This document shows, piece by piece, positions 9,480 to 17,294 of a DNA stretch of 64,000 bases. This DNA is from Pseudocolwellia agarivorans. GTDB taxonomy: Bacteria > Pseudomonadota > Gammaproteobacteria > Enterobacterales > Alteromonadaceae. Under the pieces are notes generated by a model. That model was given only the letters and a program-made list of their open reading frames with translations, was not told where the DNA came from and did no database searches. Within the stretch, counting starts at the first letter, position 1. Each line of letters opens with the position of its first letter. The position numbers were made by a program, and so were the translations under genes. The stretch spans positions 220,965 to 284,964 of the forward strand of contig NZ_MUZU01000006.1 of assembly GCF_002000085.1 (NCBI RefSeq), given 5' to 3'.

Positions 9480-10081
9480 ATTATTTCCTTCTTTAAATAT
9501 CGCTTATAAATACACTAAAGTTGTCACCTTTACAATTTGTAAACTCACCTAAAAAACATACCGTACCTACATTATGATGAAGAGAGTAGTCCAGATACCT
9601 CTAACAAACTTAAAGCCTATATCATGTTAGGTTCGGTATAGATCAAGTTACTCGCGTAAAAATAGCGACTAAGAGAGTGTTAGCTTTATTGAAGAATTAA
9701 ATAAGTTGAATATTAAACATGCGTTTCGAGCTATTAAAGACGCTAAACATGCTAATTGAGGTAAATACCAATTTCGTTATTAGCACTCATTAATGAGTAC
9801 AGTATCGGCTGCCTTAAAACTAACTTCTTAATTTTTAGCTGTAATACATTCGATTTCTATTTTTGCATTTAAGGCTAAGCCACTCACTGCAAAAGTACTT
9901 CTCGCAGGATAAAGTTTAGCAAAAAAGTTGCTATACACTTTATTAAATTCACCAAAATCGGCAATATCAGCCAGCATTACCGTACACTTAACTACATCAT
10001 TTTTTTTAATGTGTGTTTCATTTATTAACCTTTTGTATAAGTGTAGGGTGTAAAAATAAAAAGCTTAAATTGGCTATATTA
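9480..10081. other. 602-bp region with no intact gene
   Basis: The right half holds the C-terminal remnant of a RidA-like gene (9828-10031). The left half (9540-9800) has only short open stretches with several in-frame stops on both strands, for example readings ending in LKAYIMLGSV and IKHAFRAIKDAKHAN. I could not assign these to a family, and they look like decayed coding sequence. TTAGCACTCATTAATGAG near 9780 contains a short dyad (CTCATTAATGAG). Confidence 0.5.
9828..10031 (-). pseudogene. RidA-family C-terminal remnant
   Basis: Read on the minus strand, this stretch encodes RLINETHIKKNDVVKCTVML followed by LADIADFGEFNKVYSNFF, then PARSTFAVSGLALNAKIEIE and a TAA stop. This is the conserved C-terminal half of RidA (enamine/imine deaminase), including the DVVKCTVML and PARS blocks with the substrate-binding Arg. 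No start codon or N-terminal half (the usual first 50-60 residues) was found upstream; the reading there degenerates (FYTLHLYK). It is therefore a truncated gene, lying directly next to the lysE-like gene. Confidence 0.75.
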
Positions 10082-10708
10082 CTATCTTTCTACTGTCGCC
10101 ATTTTCAGCCCTGCAAAAATCAGCATAGCGCCAGCCGAGCGATTAATGGTTTTGATAATAATAGGTTTAATAAACTTACCTATCGATTTAAAACCTAAAT
10201 AACCATAAAGCGAATAGCACACTAAATCTAATACCAGCGTTATCAAACACAGAATAATAAGCTGTGGAATAATAGGCGTATTAATATCAATAAATTGCGG
10301 TAATAAAGCAGAAAAATACAAAAGCGCTTTAGGGTTAGAAATCTCTAAAATAAAGCCTCTCAAGAATATTTTATACGCTTTGCTCTCGAGCTTTTTAGAA
10401 GAATTAATACTTAACGGGCCAGATTCACTAAAAATAGCACCAAAACCTAAATATAAAAGATACGCCACACCTATCCATTTAATAACAGAAAACAAAGTAT
10501 GCGATGCAATAATAAGCGTAATAATACCCGTTGCCGACAACACAAAAAAAACAACATTAGCCGTTGCAATACCTAATATAACTAATGCTGATTTTTTAAA
10601 GCCATTCGATGCAGCTTCAGCTGTAACAGCAATAGCTGCAGGGCCAGGAGATAGTACAACTACAAGCGTAGTCATAAAGAAAAGCAGCAAGGTTTCGAGT
10701 GAAATCAT
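10082..10708 (-). CDS. LysE/RhtB family amino acid exporter
   Basis: This 208-residue inner-membrane protein begins with the family signature LSPGPAAIAV (about residues 20-29) and has about six hydrophobic segments, as is usual for LysE/RhtB exporters of amino acids or their analogues. ISNPKALLYFSALLPQF is the second conserved block, with the N-P-K motif. The start ATG at 10708 has AAGGATAA a few bases upstream. The exact substrate cannot be read from the sequence. A ridA remnant lies immediately downstream. Confidence 0.85.
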   Translation of the reverse strand: MISLETLLLFFMTTLVVVLSPGPAAIAVTAEAASNGFKKSALVILGIATANVVFFVLSATGIITLIIASHTLFSVIKWIGVAYLLYLGFGAIFSESGPLSINSSKKLESKAYKIFLRGFILEISNPKALLYFSALLPQFIDINTPIIPQLIILCLITLVLDLVCYSLYGYLGFKSIGKFIKPIIIKTINRSAGAMLIFAGLKMATVER

Positions 10709-11009
10709 CAGTTATCCTTCATTAAATTTAAATAAATACAGACGAATAAATGAATTTACAGATTTTATTGGATTAACACTAGAAAATTAGAAAAAAGATA
10801 GTTGAAGGAAGAAAAGCTAAAAAAAATTTTGTACCTTTACTGCGCATAACTATAAAGGTACAAAATATCCAAGGGGGGATAAAACCGATAATATCGGCAA
10901 GCACATTTACTTTATAAACAAAGGCATAAAATAAAAACCTTATTTACATTACTTTACATTCGGGTAATAAAATTTATCGTTATCAATATTGAATGTTTCC
11001 CATCAATGG
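10709..11009. other. Intergenic region upstream of the LysE-family gene
   Basis: This 301-bp AT-rich region lies between the DUF1272 gene and the LysE-family gene, both on the minus strand. It holds the long inverted repeat at 10827-10865, which on the minus strand is followed by eight T. No ORF was recognised. Confidence 0.5.
10819..10865 (-). terminator. Long hairpin with U-tract (terminator, or operator dyad)
   Basis: TTTTGTACCTTTA (10827-10839) and TAAAGGTACAAAA (10853-10865) are perfect 13-bp inverted arms with a 13-base loop. On the minus strand the stem is followed by TTTTTTTT (complement of 10819-10826), the form of a rho-independent terminator for the DUF1272 unit. It is also about 120 bases upstream of the LysE-family start, so an operator role is possible. 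Confidence 0.6.
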
Positions 11010-11318
11010 TTATCGCGCTTCAGGCTTAATATCTTTAACAAGCTCAGAAAATGCTGATATTTCAGCTTCACTTAATGTGGTATTCACTCGTTTGGTTGAA
11101 GCACCTTGATACTGAAGGCTGACGCCTTTTCTGCGCTCTTGAGTGGGTCGAATAGGCCTAGCCGAAAATCCACCGCCACAATTAGGGCAAACATTTTTTA
11201 AAAGGTTATCAACACAAGTTCTACAGAAAGTACATTCATAGGTACAGATACATGCTTCAGTTGATTCAGGAGGAAGATCTTTATCGCAGTTTTCACAATT
11301 TGGTCGTAGTTCTAGCAT
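11010..11318 (-). CDS. DUF1272 domain zinc-ribbon-like protein
   Basis: The start MLELRPNCENCDKDLPPEST and the repeated Cys pairs (C-x2-C at the start, CICTYECTFCRTC in the middle, NVCPNCGGG near residue 46) identify DUF1272, a small zinc-binding family with no known function. I chose the ATG at 11318, which has AAAGGAG nine bases upstream. An in-frame TTG nine bases further out touches that site and is less likely. Relative to short members, this copy has a C-terminal tail (about residues 65-102) rich in Ser, Thr and Glu. Confidence 0.8.
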   Translation of the reverse strand: MLELRPNCENCDKDLPPESTEACICTYECTFCRTCVDNLLKNVCPNCGGGFSARPIRPTQERRKGVSLQYQGASTKRVNTTLSEAEISAFSELVKDIKPEAR

Positions 11319-11355
11319 AAGACACAACTCCTTTCATTACATGATTAAGATAGCT

Positions 11356-11871
11356 CTATTTATTTGTGTTGTTATTGATAAAACGTCTAATTTTAGTGCG
11401 TACGTTTTTCATAGGCGACGAAGTATTAAATTGGATCATGCGCCCTAAAGTCCATTGTTTATACCACGCTTCACCGTATAAAATATGCTCATCTAGCTTA
11501 TGTAATAACGTAAGAATATCTTGTATAACCCTTTGATATTCTTTTTTCAGTTTTTCAAACGTCCAGTCTTTATATTCTAATTGAAAAGCTTGAGCAAGAG
11601 CGCCCAATTGATTCCATTGGTAGCCCGTTTCAGGGAAGTCGATATCTTTGCCTTTCACCGAAAAGTCGTACCATTTTAAAACCAACTTACCCCAACCTAT
11701 TAAATAAGCCAAAGTATCGCACACACTAATAATTGTGCCTTTTACATTACCTTCTACACCTAAAGAGCGTGTTAATGCATTTGGCACCCTTTCATAATCA
11801 AGCGTAAGTTTTTCATAACTTACGCTGATGGCTTGAATAAGCTCATTTTTATTTTGTGGGATAGACGACAT
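11356..11871 (-). CDS. ClbS/DfsB family four-helix bundle protein
   Basis: This 171-residue protein matches the ClbS/DfsB (formerly DUF1706) pattern: IPQNKNELIQAISVSYEKL at the start, LAYLIGWGKLVLKWY in the middle, then GYQWNQLGALAQAF. ClbS protects producers of colibactin by hydrolysing its cyclopropane, and most members have no known substrate. No colibactin-like biosynthetic gene is present here, so this is probably a general detoxification member. It is 17 bases upstream of the DUF2214 gene's stop, on the same strand. Confidence 0.75.
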   Translation of the reverse strand: MSSIPQNKNELIQAISVSYEKLTLDYERVPNALTRSLGVEGNVKGTIISVCDTLAYLIGWGKLVLKWYDFSVKGKDIDFPETGYQWNQLGALAQAFQLEYKDWTFEKLKKEYQRVIQDILTLLHKLDEHILYGEAWYKQWTLGRMIQFNTSSPMKNVRTKIRRFINNNTNK

Positions 11872-11888
11872 AGATGATTAAGGGCAAA

Positions 11889-12323
11889 CTAATAACTGCC
11901 AACACCTCTAGCCATACTCGTTGCTAAAAAAGGCATAACCACTAAAAGAGTTAATTCAACACGAAGAATGACAACTATATATTTGGGTATTTCAATATAT
12001 TCAGCAGTCGTTTTTCTATTACGTAAAAAATAATAGGTAGGAAATACTGACAATATTGCAATAACGGCAAACAAAGTGACTTTTAAATGAAACACCCAGT
12101 TAGCGGTATAAAACTCTTGCGGCTTACCTACAACAAACCATAAAAGTAACCCACCAGTAAGCGTCATAACAGCGCCTAAGCCATAAACGCCATCAATGAT
12201 TACAAGTTTTTTAAACGCTTTTAAGTCCATTTGTTTAGATATTAATAAATGCTCTGCCACGAGCGCTGACACCAGTGTAAAAATACCTAAAAAGTGTAAG
12301 GTTCTAACGAGTATATCTTCCAT
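11889..12323 (-). CDS. DUF2214 family membrane protein
   Basis: This 144-residue protein has four predicted membrane segments (about residues 5-25, 42-66, 78-101 and 116-136). It has histidines in the first and third segments (RTLHFLGIF, VFHLKVTLF), as is usual for DUF2214. The His pattern suggests a heme- or metal-binding integral membrane protein, but this is inference. It forms a tight same-strand series with the DUF1059 gene (35 bases) and the ClbS-like gene (17 bases). Confidence 0.7.
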   Translation of the reverse strand: MEDILVRTLHFLGIFTLVSALVAEHLLISKQMDLKAFKKLVIIDGVYGLGAVMTLTGGLLLWFVVGKPQEFYTANWVFHLKVTLFAVIAILSVFPTYYFLRNRKTTAEYIEIPKYIVVILRVELTLLVVMPFLATSMARGVGSY

Positions 12324-12358
12324 AATAATCCAATAAGTTAAATGCTATACAGTAAAGC

Positions 12359-12595
12359 TTAATCTTCAGTTAACGCTTCAAATGCTTTCTTTTTCTCTTC
12401 CATAAAGTCTTGCATCGCTTGTGGTTGTTGCATCATCACCATCACTCTTTGCATCGCTTCCATGTGTTCAGGGTCTTGTTTTTGAAACATTTCCATACCG
12501 TGTGCTTTACTTAGCTCAACAATATCTTCAAAGGTACTACCTTGAAACGCTTTATCGCACGCACCACCGAGTTGTTTACATGTCATGGTTTTCAT
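12359..12595 (-). CDS. DUF1059-like small protein
   Basis: This 78-residue protein starts MKTMTCKQLGGACDKAFQGS, which resembles DUF1059 proteins with two conserved cysteines spaced by about eight residues, followed by STFEDIVELSKAHG. The C-terminal half is Met- and Gln-rich (MQRVMVMMQQPQAMQDF) and predicted helical. The function is unknown. The Cys pair might bind metal or form a disulfide. Confidence 0.65.
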   Translation of the reverse strand: MKTMTCKQLGGACDKAFQGSTFEDIVELSKAHGMEMFQKQDPEHMEAMQRVMVMMQQPQAMQDFMEEKKKAFEALTED

Positions 12596-12693
12596 TTTAA
12601 ATCCTATTACTTCAATTACGGTTACAAAAATAGTTGCAAGATATGCTATTAAAAAACGATTAATACCTCAATGATATTAATCGCTTTAACTTT

Positions 12694-13098
12694 TTATTCA
12701 GGGAACTTAGGGAATTGTTTCGCATGAATCGCTTTATCGTACCACTGTGCTTTTTCGTCACAAAAAATATTATCTTGCGCTTCAATATTAGGCGCACCAT
12801 CTAAACAGCCAGCAGGCACAATAAGTGCGTTTCCTGAGCCAGAAAGATACGGAACACCACTGCCACATTCAGTACAAAAAGCGCTTGATATAGAACGATT
12901 AGGTACATCATAGCGTTTTATTAGGTTTTCACCTTTTAGCCATTTTATTTTGTTTGGAGCAATAAACAAATTAGACGCATGCGCAGAACCTGTTACTTTT
13001 CGGCATTGAATACAGTGGCATAAATGAAATTGCGTAAAACTATTTTCACATTCAAATACAACGCTTTCACACAGGCAACTTCCAGTAACTACAGACAT
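12694..13098 (-). CDS. GFA family protein
   Basis: This 134-residue protein shows the GFA (glutathione-dependent formaldehyde-activating enzyme-like) zinc motif: SCLCESVVFE at the start, CHCIQCRKVTGS near residue 29 and FCTECGSGVPY near residue 76. Seven cysteines form the two zinc sites. True Gfa binds the glutathione-formaldehyde adduct, while most short members like this one have no established substrate. It is a single-gene unit in the small-gene run. Confidence 0.85.
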   Translation of the reverse strand: MSVVTGSCLCESVVFECENSFTQFHLCHCIQCRKVTGSAHASNLFIAPNKIKWLKGENLIKRYDVPNRSISSAFCTECGSGVPYLSGSGNALIVPAGCLDGAPNIEAQDNIFCDEKAQWYDKAIHAKQFPKFPE

Positions 13099-13140
13099 AA
13101 ATTCTCCATAACAAAAATAAAATAGAATGGTTTACAGAGG

Positions 13141-13404
13141 TTATTCGCTTTTGAATACTTTACGAATAAGTTTAGATACAAAGTAAGAAACACTAAAACC
13201 AATAACCACATATAAAATAACTAACGGCATTTCAAACCCTGTAATATAAAGACTACCATCACTTAAAATACATTGGCCTTTTTCAAATTTAAATACGCCG
13301 CCCTGCTCAATACAAGGGGTAATTAACAATACATCGTTAACTTTCCAAATAACTAATAAGCTAAAAAACACACCAATAAACTTTGCTACCGCACTTTTAT
13401 TCAT
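13141..13404 (-). CDS. Hypothetical two-TM membrane protein
   Basis: This 87-residue protein has two hydrophobic segments (about residues 8-28 and 58-79). Between them is a polar loop with two cysteines (PCIEQGGVFKFEKGQCIL) that would face the periplasm and could form a disulfide. The C-terminus is basic (KLIRKVFKSE), consistent with a cytoplasmic tail. No family was recognised. Confidence 0.5.
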   Translation of the reverse strand: MNKSAVAKFIGVFFSLLVIWKVNDVLLITPCIEQGGVFKFEKGQCILSDGSLYITGFEMPLVILYVVIGFSVSYFVSKLIRKVFKSE

Positions 13405-13486
13405 AACAACCTAAATACTACCTATCATTTATGTTTGTGTTATATCACAATTTAAGTATCAATAAGATATTGGTGTATCCTTTTAA

Positions 13487-14182
13487 TTAAGATTGAAGCG
13501 CAAACGCTACAGCACTCGCTGCATGAATCTCAGTTGTATCGTACAAAGGTACATCAGTGTCTTTTTGCTGAATCAATAAAGCAATTTCGGTGCACCCTAA
13601 AATGACCGCTTGAGCGCCTTGTTCAAACAAATTATTTACAATCGCTAAATATTGCTCTTTCGAGTCAGGCTTTATTTCACCTTTGCAAAGCTCGTTATAT
13701 ATCACGTTATGAACTATGGTGCGTTCATCATCATTTGGCACAACTACCTTTATGCCAAACTTATTTATTAAACGGCTTTTATAAAAATCTTGCTCCATAG
13801 TAAAACGAGTACCAAGTAAACCTACTTTAGTAACACCGTCAGACACTAATTTGGCTGCCGTAGCATCGGCGATATGAAGAATAGGAATTGAAATATTGGC
13901 TTGAATTTCATCCGCGACTTTATGCATAGTATTAGTACAAATTAATAAAAAATCTGCACCGCCAGCTTCAACTGATTGTGCAGCTTTAGTTAAAATAAGC
14001 GCAGTTTCATTCCACTTACCAGCATGTTGTAGTTTTTCAATTTCAGCAAAATTGACACTGTATAAACATATTTTTGCAGAGCTAAGTCCACCAAGTTCGG
14101 CTTTAACACCTTGGTTAATGGCTTTGTAATAGCTGGCTGTTGATTCCCAACTCATACCGCCTAACATGCCAATTGTTTTCAT
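13487..14182 (-). CDS. Aspartate/glutamate racemase family protein
   Basis: The 231-residue length and the motifs GMLGGMSWESTASYY (start), LLICTNTMHK (about residue 80, first catalytic Cys) and VILGCTEIALL (about residue 194, second catalytic Cys) identify a cofactor-independent amino acid racemase of the aspartate racemase/YgeA type. Such enzymes invert Asp, Glu or other amino acids with a two-Cys acid/base pair in the cytoplasm. Both cysteines are intact. The specificity cannot be read from the sequence. It lies 15 bases downstream of the PspC gene. Confidence 0.85.
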   Translation of the reverse strand: MKTIGMLGGMSWESTASYYKAINQGVKAELGGLSSAKICLYSVNFAEIEKLQHAGKWNETALILTKAAQSVEAGGADFLLICTNTMHKVADEIQANISIPILHIADATAAKLVSDGVTKVGLLGTRFTMEQDFYKSRLINKFGIKVVVPNDDERTIVHNVIYNELCKGEIKPDSKEQYLAIVNNLFEQGAQAVILGCTEIALLIQQKDTDVPLYDTTEIHAASAVAFALQS

Positions 14183-14197
14183 TTATACCTCAATTTA

Positions 14198-14428
14198 CTA
14201 TATTTTATTATTATTACTTCGTTTTAATAACTTAGCTCTTTGAGAATAACTTGGAATACTTACCCAAAGAATGAAATACAATAAAAACCCTCCGCCCATA
14301 AAAGCTAATACAATAAAAACGAACTGTAAACGACCTCTCCGAAGACCAAAGTATTCAGCAATACCACCTAAAGCCCCTGAAATAGTTCCATTTTTACTTC
14401 GTGTTAATACTTTGTCATGTTGAACCAT
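14198..14428 (-). CDS. PspC domain protein
   Basis: This 76-residue protein has the PspC core: KNGTISGALGGIAEYFGL, then a membrane segment FVFIVLAFMGGGFLLYFIL (about residues 38-56). This lies before the WVSIPS end, which closely matches stand-alone PspC proteins. PspC family members act in the envelope stress (phage shock) response at the inner membrane. No pspA or pspB is nearby, so the local role is unclear. The basic C-terminus (QRAKLLKRS) should be cytoplasmic. Confidence 0.8.
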   Translation of the reverse strand: MVQHDKVLTRSKNGTISGALGGIAEYFGLRRGRLQFVFIVLAFMGGGFLLYFILWVSIPSYSQRAKLLKRSNNNKI

Positions 14429-14474
14429 TATTTTTCCTTATGCATAGCATTCTTAAAATAGTTTATTTATCTCA

Positions 14475-14797
14475 CTATAAGATCTTTTCAATAACTACGC
14501 ATTTTATTGCCGCACGATTTTTATTAAAGTTGCCGTAAACATAATCACCGTTTTTAATAACAGAAGTGAACCCTAAAGAGGTAAGAATACCAACGCCTTT
14601 ATTAGCGCATTGGGCAGGCGTTTCATTTAAAACTTTATGGCTAGACCATAACTGCGGAGTATATTCTTTTTGAACAGGAACATATTGAATACTTGTTTTG
14701 GTAATAACGTCTGGCTCAGTAACCTTATCAGAGTACTCGAACAACCAGATAGAAGCATGATAGTGATAATGGTAATTTTTTTGATATGACTCTCCAT
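14475..14797 (-). pseudogene. Small lipoprotein gene broken by a one-base frameshift
   Basis: From the ATG at 14797 the minus strand encodes MESHIKKITIITIMLLSGCS, a lipoprotein signal peptide with lipobox LSGC. That frame is then lost. The adjacent frame, open from 14744 to 14475, encodes a hydrophilic domain (EYSDKVTEPDVITKTSIQY through CVVIEKIL). Restoring one base near 14740 would join them into a lipoprotein of about 106 residues. The mature part contains an ETPAQCANKG segment and two Cys. Either the gene is recently inactivated or the sequence lost one base here. Family and function are not recognised. Confidence 0.65.
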
Positions 14798-14894
14798 GTC
14801 GTTAAGCTTAAATTATATCTATAGAATTATGAGGTTATACTTAGAAGAGAGTAAAAAACAGTTGTTATTTACTCTTTTAAATAATTTATTAATA

Positions 14895-15224
14895 CTACCA
14901 CTTAACTTCATTGCCCTCTTCTACAACAAAGCCTGACGGTATTATATGAGTTATTACGTGAACCTCACTAATAGGTAAGCTGAAGCTTTTTGCTAACGCC
15001 TTAGCTAAACCTATTTGAAGTGATGATATTTGGGATTCTTTCCAAACGGAAGGTAAAGATAATGTAGCCATAACACCATACCTATTACCTAATTGTTCAT
15101 TACTAACAATAAGGTTTATTGTCATATGTTTAGAAGGTAGTCCAGCTTCCTTTGCCCAAAGCTCAATTAAATCACCAGAGTGATTTGGGCAATCGGGGTT
15201 AACAATACAAGTAGCAATTGGCAT
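14895..15224 (-). CDS. Tautomerase superfamily protein
   Basis: This 109-residue protein starts Met-Pro (MPIATCIVNP), and the tautomerase superfamily uses the N-terminal Pro as catalytic base after Met removal. The beta-alpha-beta pattern continues with YGVMATLSLPSVW and a second strand EVHVITHIIPSGF. The length lies between 4-oxalocrotonate tautomerase (about 62) and MIF-like (about 115) members. The substrate is unknown. It is a single-gene unit with its own spacing on both sides. Confidence 0.65.
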   Translation of the reverse strand: MPIATCIVNPDCPNHSGDLIELWAKEAGLPSKHMTINLIVSNEQLGNRYGVMATLSLPSVWKESQISSLQIGLAKALAKSFSLPISEVHVITHIIPSGFVVEEGNEVKW

Positions 15225-15278
15225 ATTAAATCTAATTTTTTGGATAACTTATTATCAGTAAATTGAAATAAACTTATT

Positions 15279-15527
15279 TTAACTTTTACCTAAGATACCA
15301 TTAATTTCTGATCTTAAACGTATTAAAGAGTCGAGATGATTAGTTGACGTTTCTTTACCCTCTTCAGCGCGTCTAGATTGAGAAAATTTAACAATACTTA
15401 ATGCCATATCTATTTTTTCCAATAAAGCTGAAGCATCTTCAGGTATTGGATTAATCCATTGTAATGAAGATGATAAATCCTTACTTCCACTATCGGATAA
15501 TAATTTGATGAGTTCGTCAGAGTGCAT
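15279..15527 (-). CDS. Hypothetical protein, 82 residues
   Basis: This small acidic, mainly helical protein (MHSDELIKLLSDSGSKDLSS; later HLDSLIRLRSEINGILGKS) has no membrane segment, signal peptide or cysteine. No family was recognised. An AAGGTAACTT sequence before the ATG gives a usable ribosome binding site, which supports translation. It lies between the tautomerase-like and FRG genes on the same strand. Confidence 0.45.
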   Translation of the reverse strand: MHSDELIKLLSDSGSKDLSSSLQWINPIPEDASALLEKIDMALSIVKFSQSRRAEEGKETSTNHLDSLIRLRSEINGILGKS

Positions 15528-15553
15528 AAGTTACCTTTACTTATAATGTTTGG

Positions 15554-15616
15554 TTAAGAGGCTAAAAATCCTTCTTGCTTAAGCGCTATTGCTGTCGCTA
15601 ATATAGCAATATTCAT
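15554..15616 (-). CDS. Possible 20-residue small ORF
   Basis: This short frame reads MNIAILATAIALKQEGFLAS. It is preceded by AAAAGGAAG nine bases before the ATG, a better ribosome binding site than many genes here have. It lies in the 149-bp gap between the FRG gene and the 82-residue gene. The first twelve residues are hydrophobic. It could be a tiny membrane peptide or a leader, but chance cannot be excluded. Confidence 0.3.
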   Translation of the reverse strand: MNIAILATAIALKQEGFLAS

Positions 15617-15676
15617 TACAATTACTTCCTTTTAAACATAACAAAATAATTTAATACTTTAGTATCTACTAATTTA

Positions 15677-16597
15677 TTAACCCCAACGAGGACTTACTCC
15701 TGGGCGTTTGTCAGACTGAGTCGATTCAAATTCATTTGCCGTTAATCCGTATTCATTTTTAATAAATTCGGACACCTTATCTATTTCAGGGAATAATTTA
15801 TCTTTTGAAATACCTATTTTTGAAAGTTGATTTAAAATATCTTCCTTGTATTTAGACTTAATAATAATTCGTTTTTGTTGTGGGGAGCCCAACCACGTAG
15901 AAGGAACTTTTTGGGCATGATGTTTATTATTATCTATGCCAAAAAGTAAAAAGGCACCTTCTTGTCGTATAACTCTAGGGTTGTCTAGTTTAGGCTTTAC
16001 ACAAAGAACTGACTGGAGATGATCAGGGTTAATTTTTTCTAAAAAATAAGATTTCTCTTGTTTAATAATATGCATAAGCCGATTGGCGTGCTTATTTTCT
16101 TTATAAAATTCTATACTGTTTTTTTTATGTTGAAAATTTATTTCAAAATCATTTTTAGCCCAAGCTAGTGCAGAGATAACACTAACCGTATCACTATCAA
16201 AATATTTAATTTCTTTTTGCGGTATTTTAAAGAAAACAACTTCACCATCTTCACCTTTTTCCTCAAGGCTTGAGCATGAAAAATATAAGGCAACCAATGG
16301 GTTTTCAGTAATATCTAACAATCGGGTAGGTAAGTCATAATGTTGCATTTTTACTAATTTTTCAAAGTTAGTCTGCATATGTGAAAAGTCACTAGGACAT
16401 CTCATTATAATTTCCCGTACAATCTTATCTTCATTAGAGTACCATTCATCTTTTCGATATATTGAAGGTTGAAGTTCAAATTTTTTATTCGCATGCCCTC
16501 TGAAATAGGAGGAAAGCTCATCTTCATCAACATTCGATATAACATTAAGAAAATCATTTACACTTTTACATTCTAACTCTTCTTTTTCTGTTTCCAT
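15677..16597 (-). CDS. FRG domain-containing protein
   Basis: This 306-residue protein has the FRG domain in its first half: SSYFRGHANKKFELQPSIYR (about residues 29-48) followed by KMQHYDLPTRLLDITENPLV (about residues 83-102), the most conserved segment of the family. FRG domains are predicted enzymatic or nucleic-acid-related modules and often occur in defense and stress genes. No partner defense gene is visible next to it. The second half has no recognised domain. The codon use is AT-rich like the neighbours. Confidence 0.8.
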   Translation of the reverse strand: METEKEELECKSVNDFLNVISNVDEDELSSYFRGHANKKFELQPSIYRKDEWYSNEDKIVREIIMRCPSDFSHMQTNFEKLVKMQHYDLPTRLLDITENPLVALYFSCSSLEEKGEDGEVVFFKIPQKEIKYFDSDTVSVISALAWAKNDFEINFQHKKNSIEFYKENKHANRLMHIIKQEKSYFLEKINPDHLQSVLCVKPKLDNPRVIRQEGAFLLFGIDNNKHHAQKVPSTWLGSPQQKRIIIKSKYKEDILNQLSKIGISKDKLFPEIDKVSEFIKNEYGLTANEFESTQSDKRPGVSPRWG

Positions 16598-16628
16598 TAG
16601 ATAAACTCCTTTTAATTACCTTTAAAAT

Positions 16629-17282
16629 TTACCCTTTCTGATATCCCCAGCGCGGCATGATTTTTTGATCAATACCAATATGATCTAACATTCGGCCAAC
16701 CATAAAATCGATTAAGTCGTTTATTGATTCAGGGTTGTGATAAAAGCCCGGTGACGCAGGCATTATAGTTACGCCCATTTGCGACAGGGTTAACATGTTT
16801 TGTAGGTGAATGGTTGAATATGGGGTTTCGCGCGGAACTAAAATAAGCTGTCCGCGTTCTTTAATTACTACATCGGCTGCGCGTTCTATTAAGTTATCGC
16901 TCATGCCTTGGCTAATGGCGGCAAGTGTTCCGGTTGAACACGGGCAAACCACCATAAGTTTAGGTGCTGCGGAGCCTGAAGCTACGGGCGAGAACCATTG
17001 TTCTTTACCAAATACAATAATTTGCTCGGGCTTACCTTTAAATTTTTCGATAAAAAATTGGCTAGCGGCATCGGGAGATGATGGGACTTTCAGCCCTACT
17101 TCGGTATCAAATACCACTTTAGCGGCACTCGAACATAATAGGTAAATTTGATAATTGGCCGCCACTAAACATTCAATAAGGCGTAGCGCGTAAGCTGAGC
17201 CTGATGCACCTGTTATGGCTAAGGTGATTTTTTTATCAAATGTTGTGTTGTTTATTTTATCTTTTTCGGTCGCTAAACTCAT
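16629..17282 (-). CDS. ubiX: Flavin prenyltransferase
   Basis: UbiX makes the prenylated FMN cofactor used by UbiD decarboxylase in ubiquinone synthesis. The 217-residue protein carries [19 protein letters not shown] (FMN-binding start), [22 protein letters not shown] and the C-terminal [16 protein letters not shown] block. All are diagnostic of the family. The C-terminal IMPRWG is also typical. It lies 12 bases after mpl, an arrangement also seen in related marine gammaproteobacteria. Confidence 0.95.
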   Translation of the reverse strand: MSLATEKDKINNTTFDKKITLAITGASGSAYALRLIECLVAANYQIYLLCSSAAKVVFDTEVGLKVPSSPDAASQFFIEKFKGKPEQIIVFGKEQWFSPVASGSAAPKLMVVCPCSTGTLAAISQGMSDNLIERAADVVIKERGQLILVPRETPYSTIHLQNMLTLSQMGVTIMPASPGFYHNPESINDLIDFMVGRMLDHIGIDQKIMPRWGYQKG

Positions 17283-17294
17283 TGTATAAACCTT

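Noticed and set aside
7124..16597. Integron cassette array
   Set aside because: The one-strand run of small genes looks like cassettes, but no paired attC core sites (GTTRRRY and RYYYAAC with imperfect stems) were found between the genes and no integrase gene is seen.
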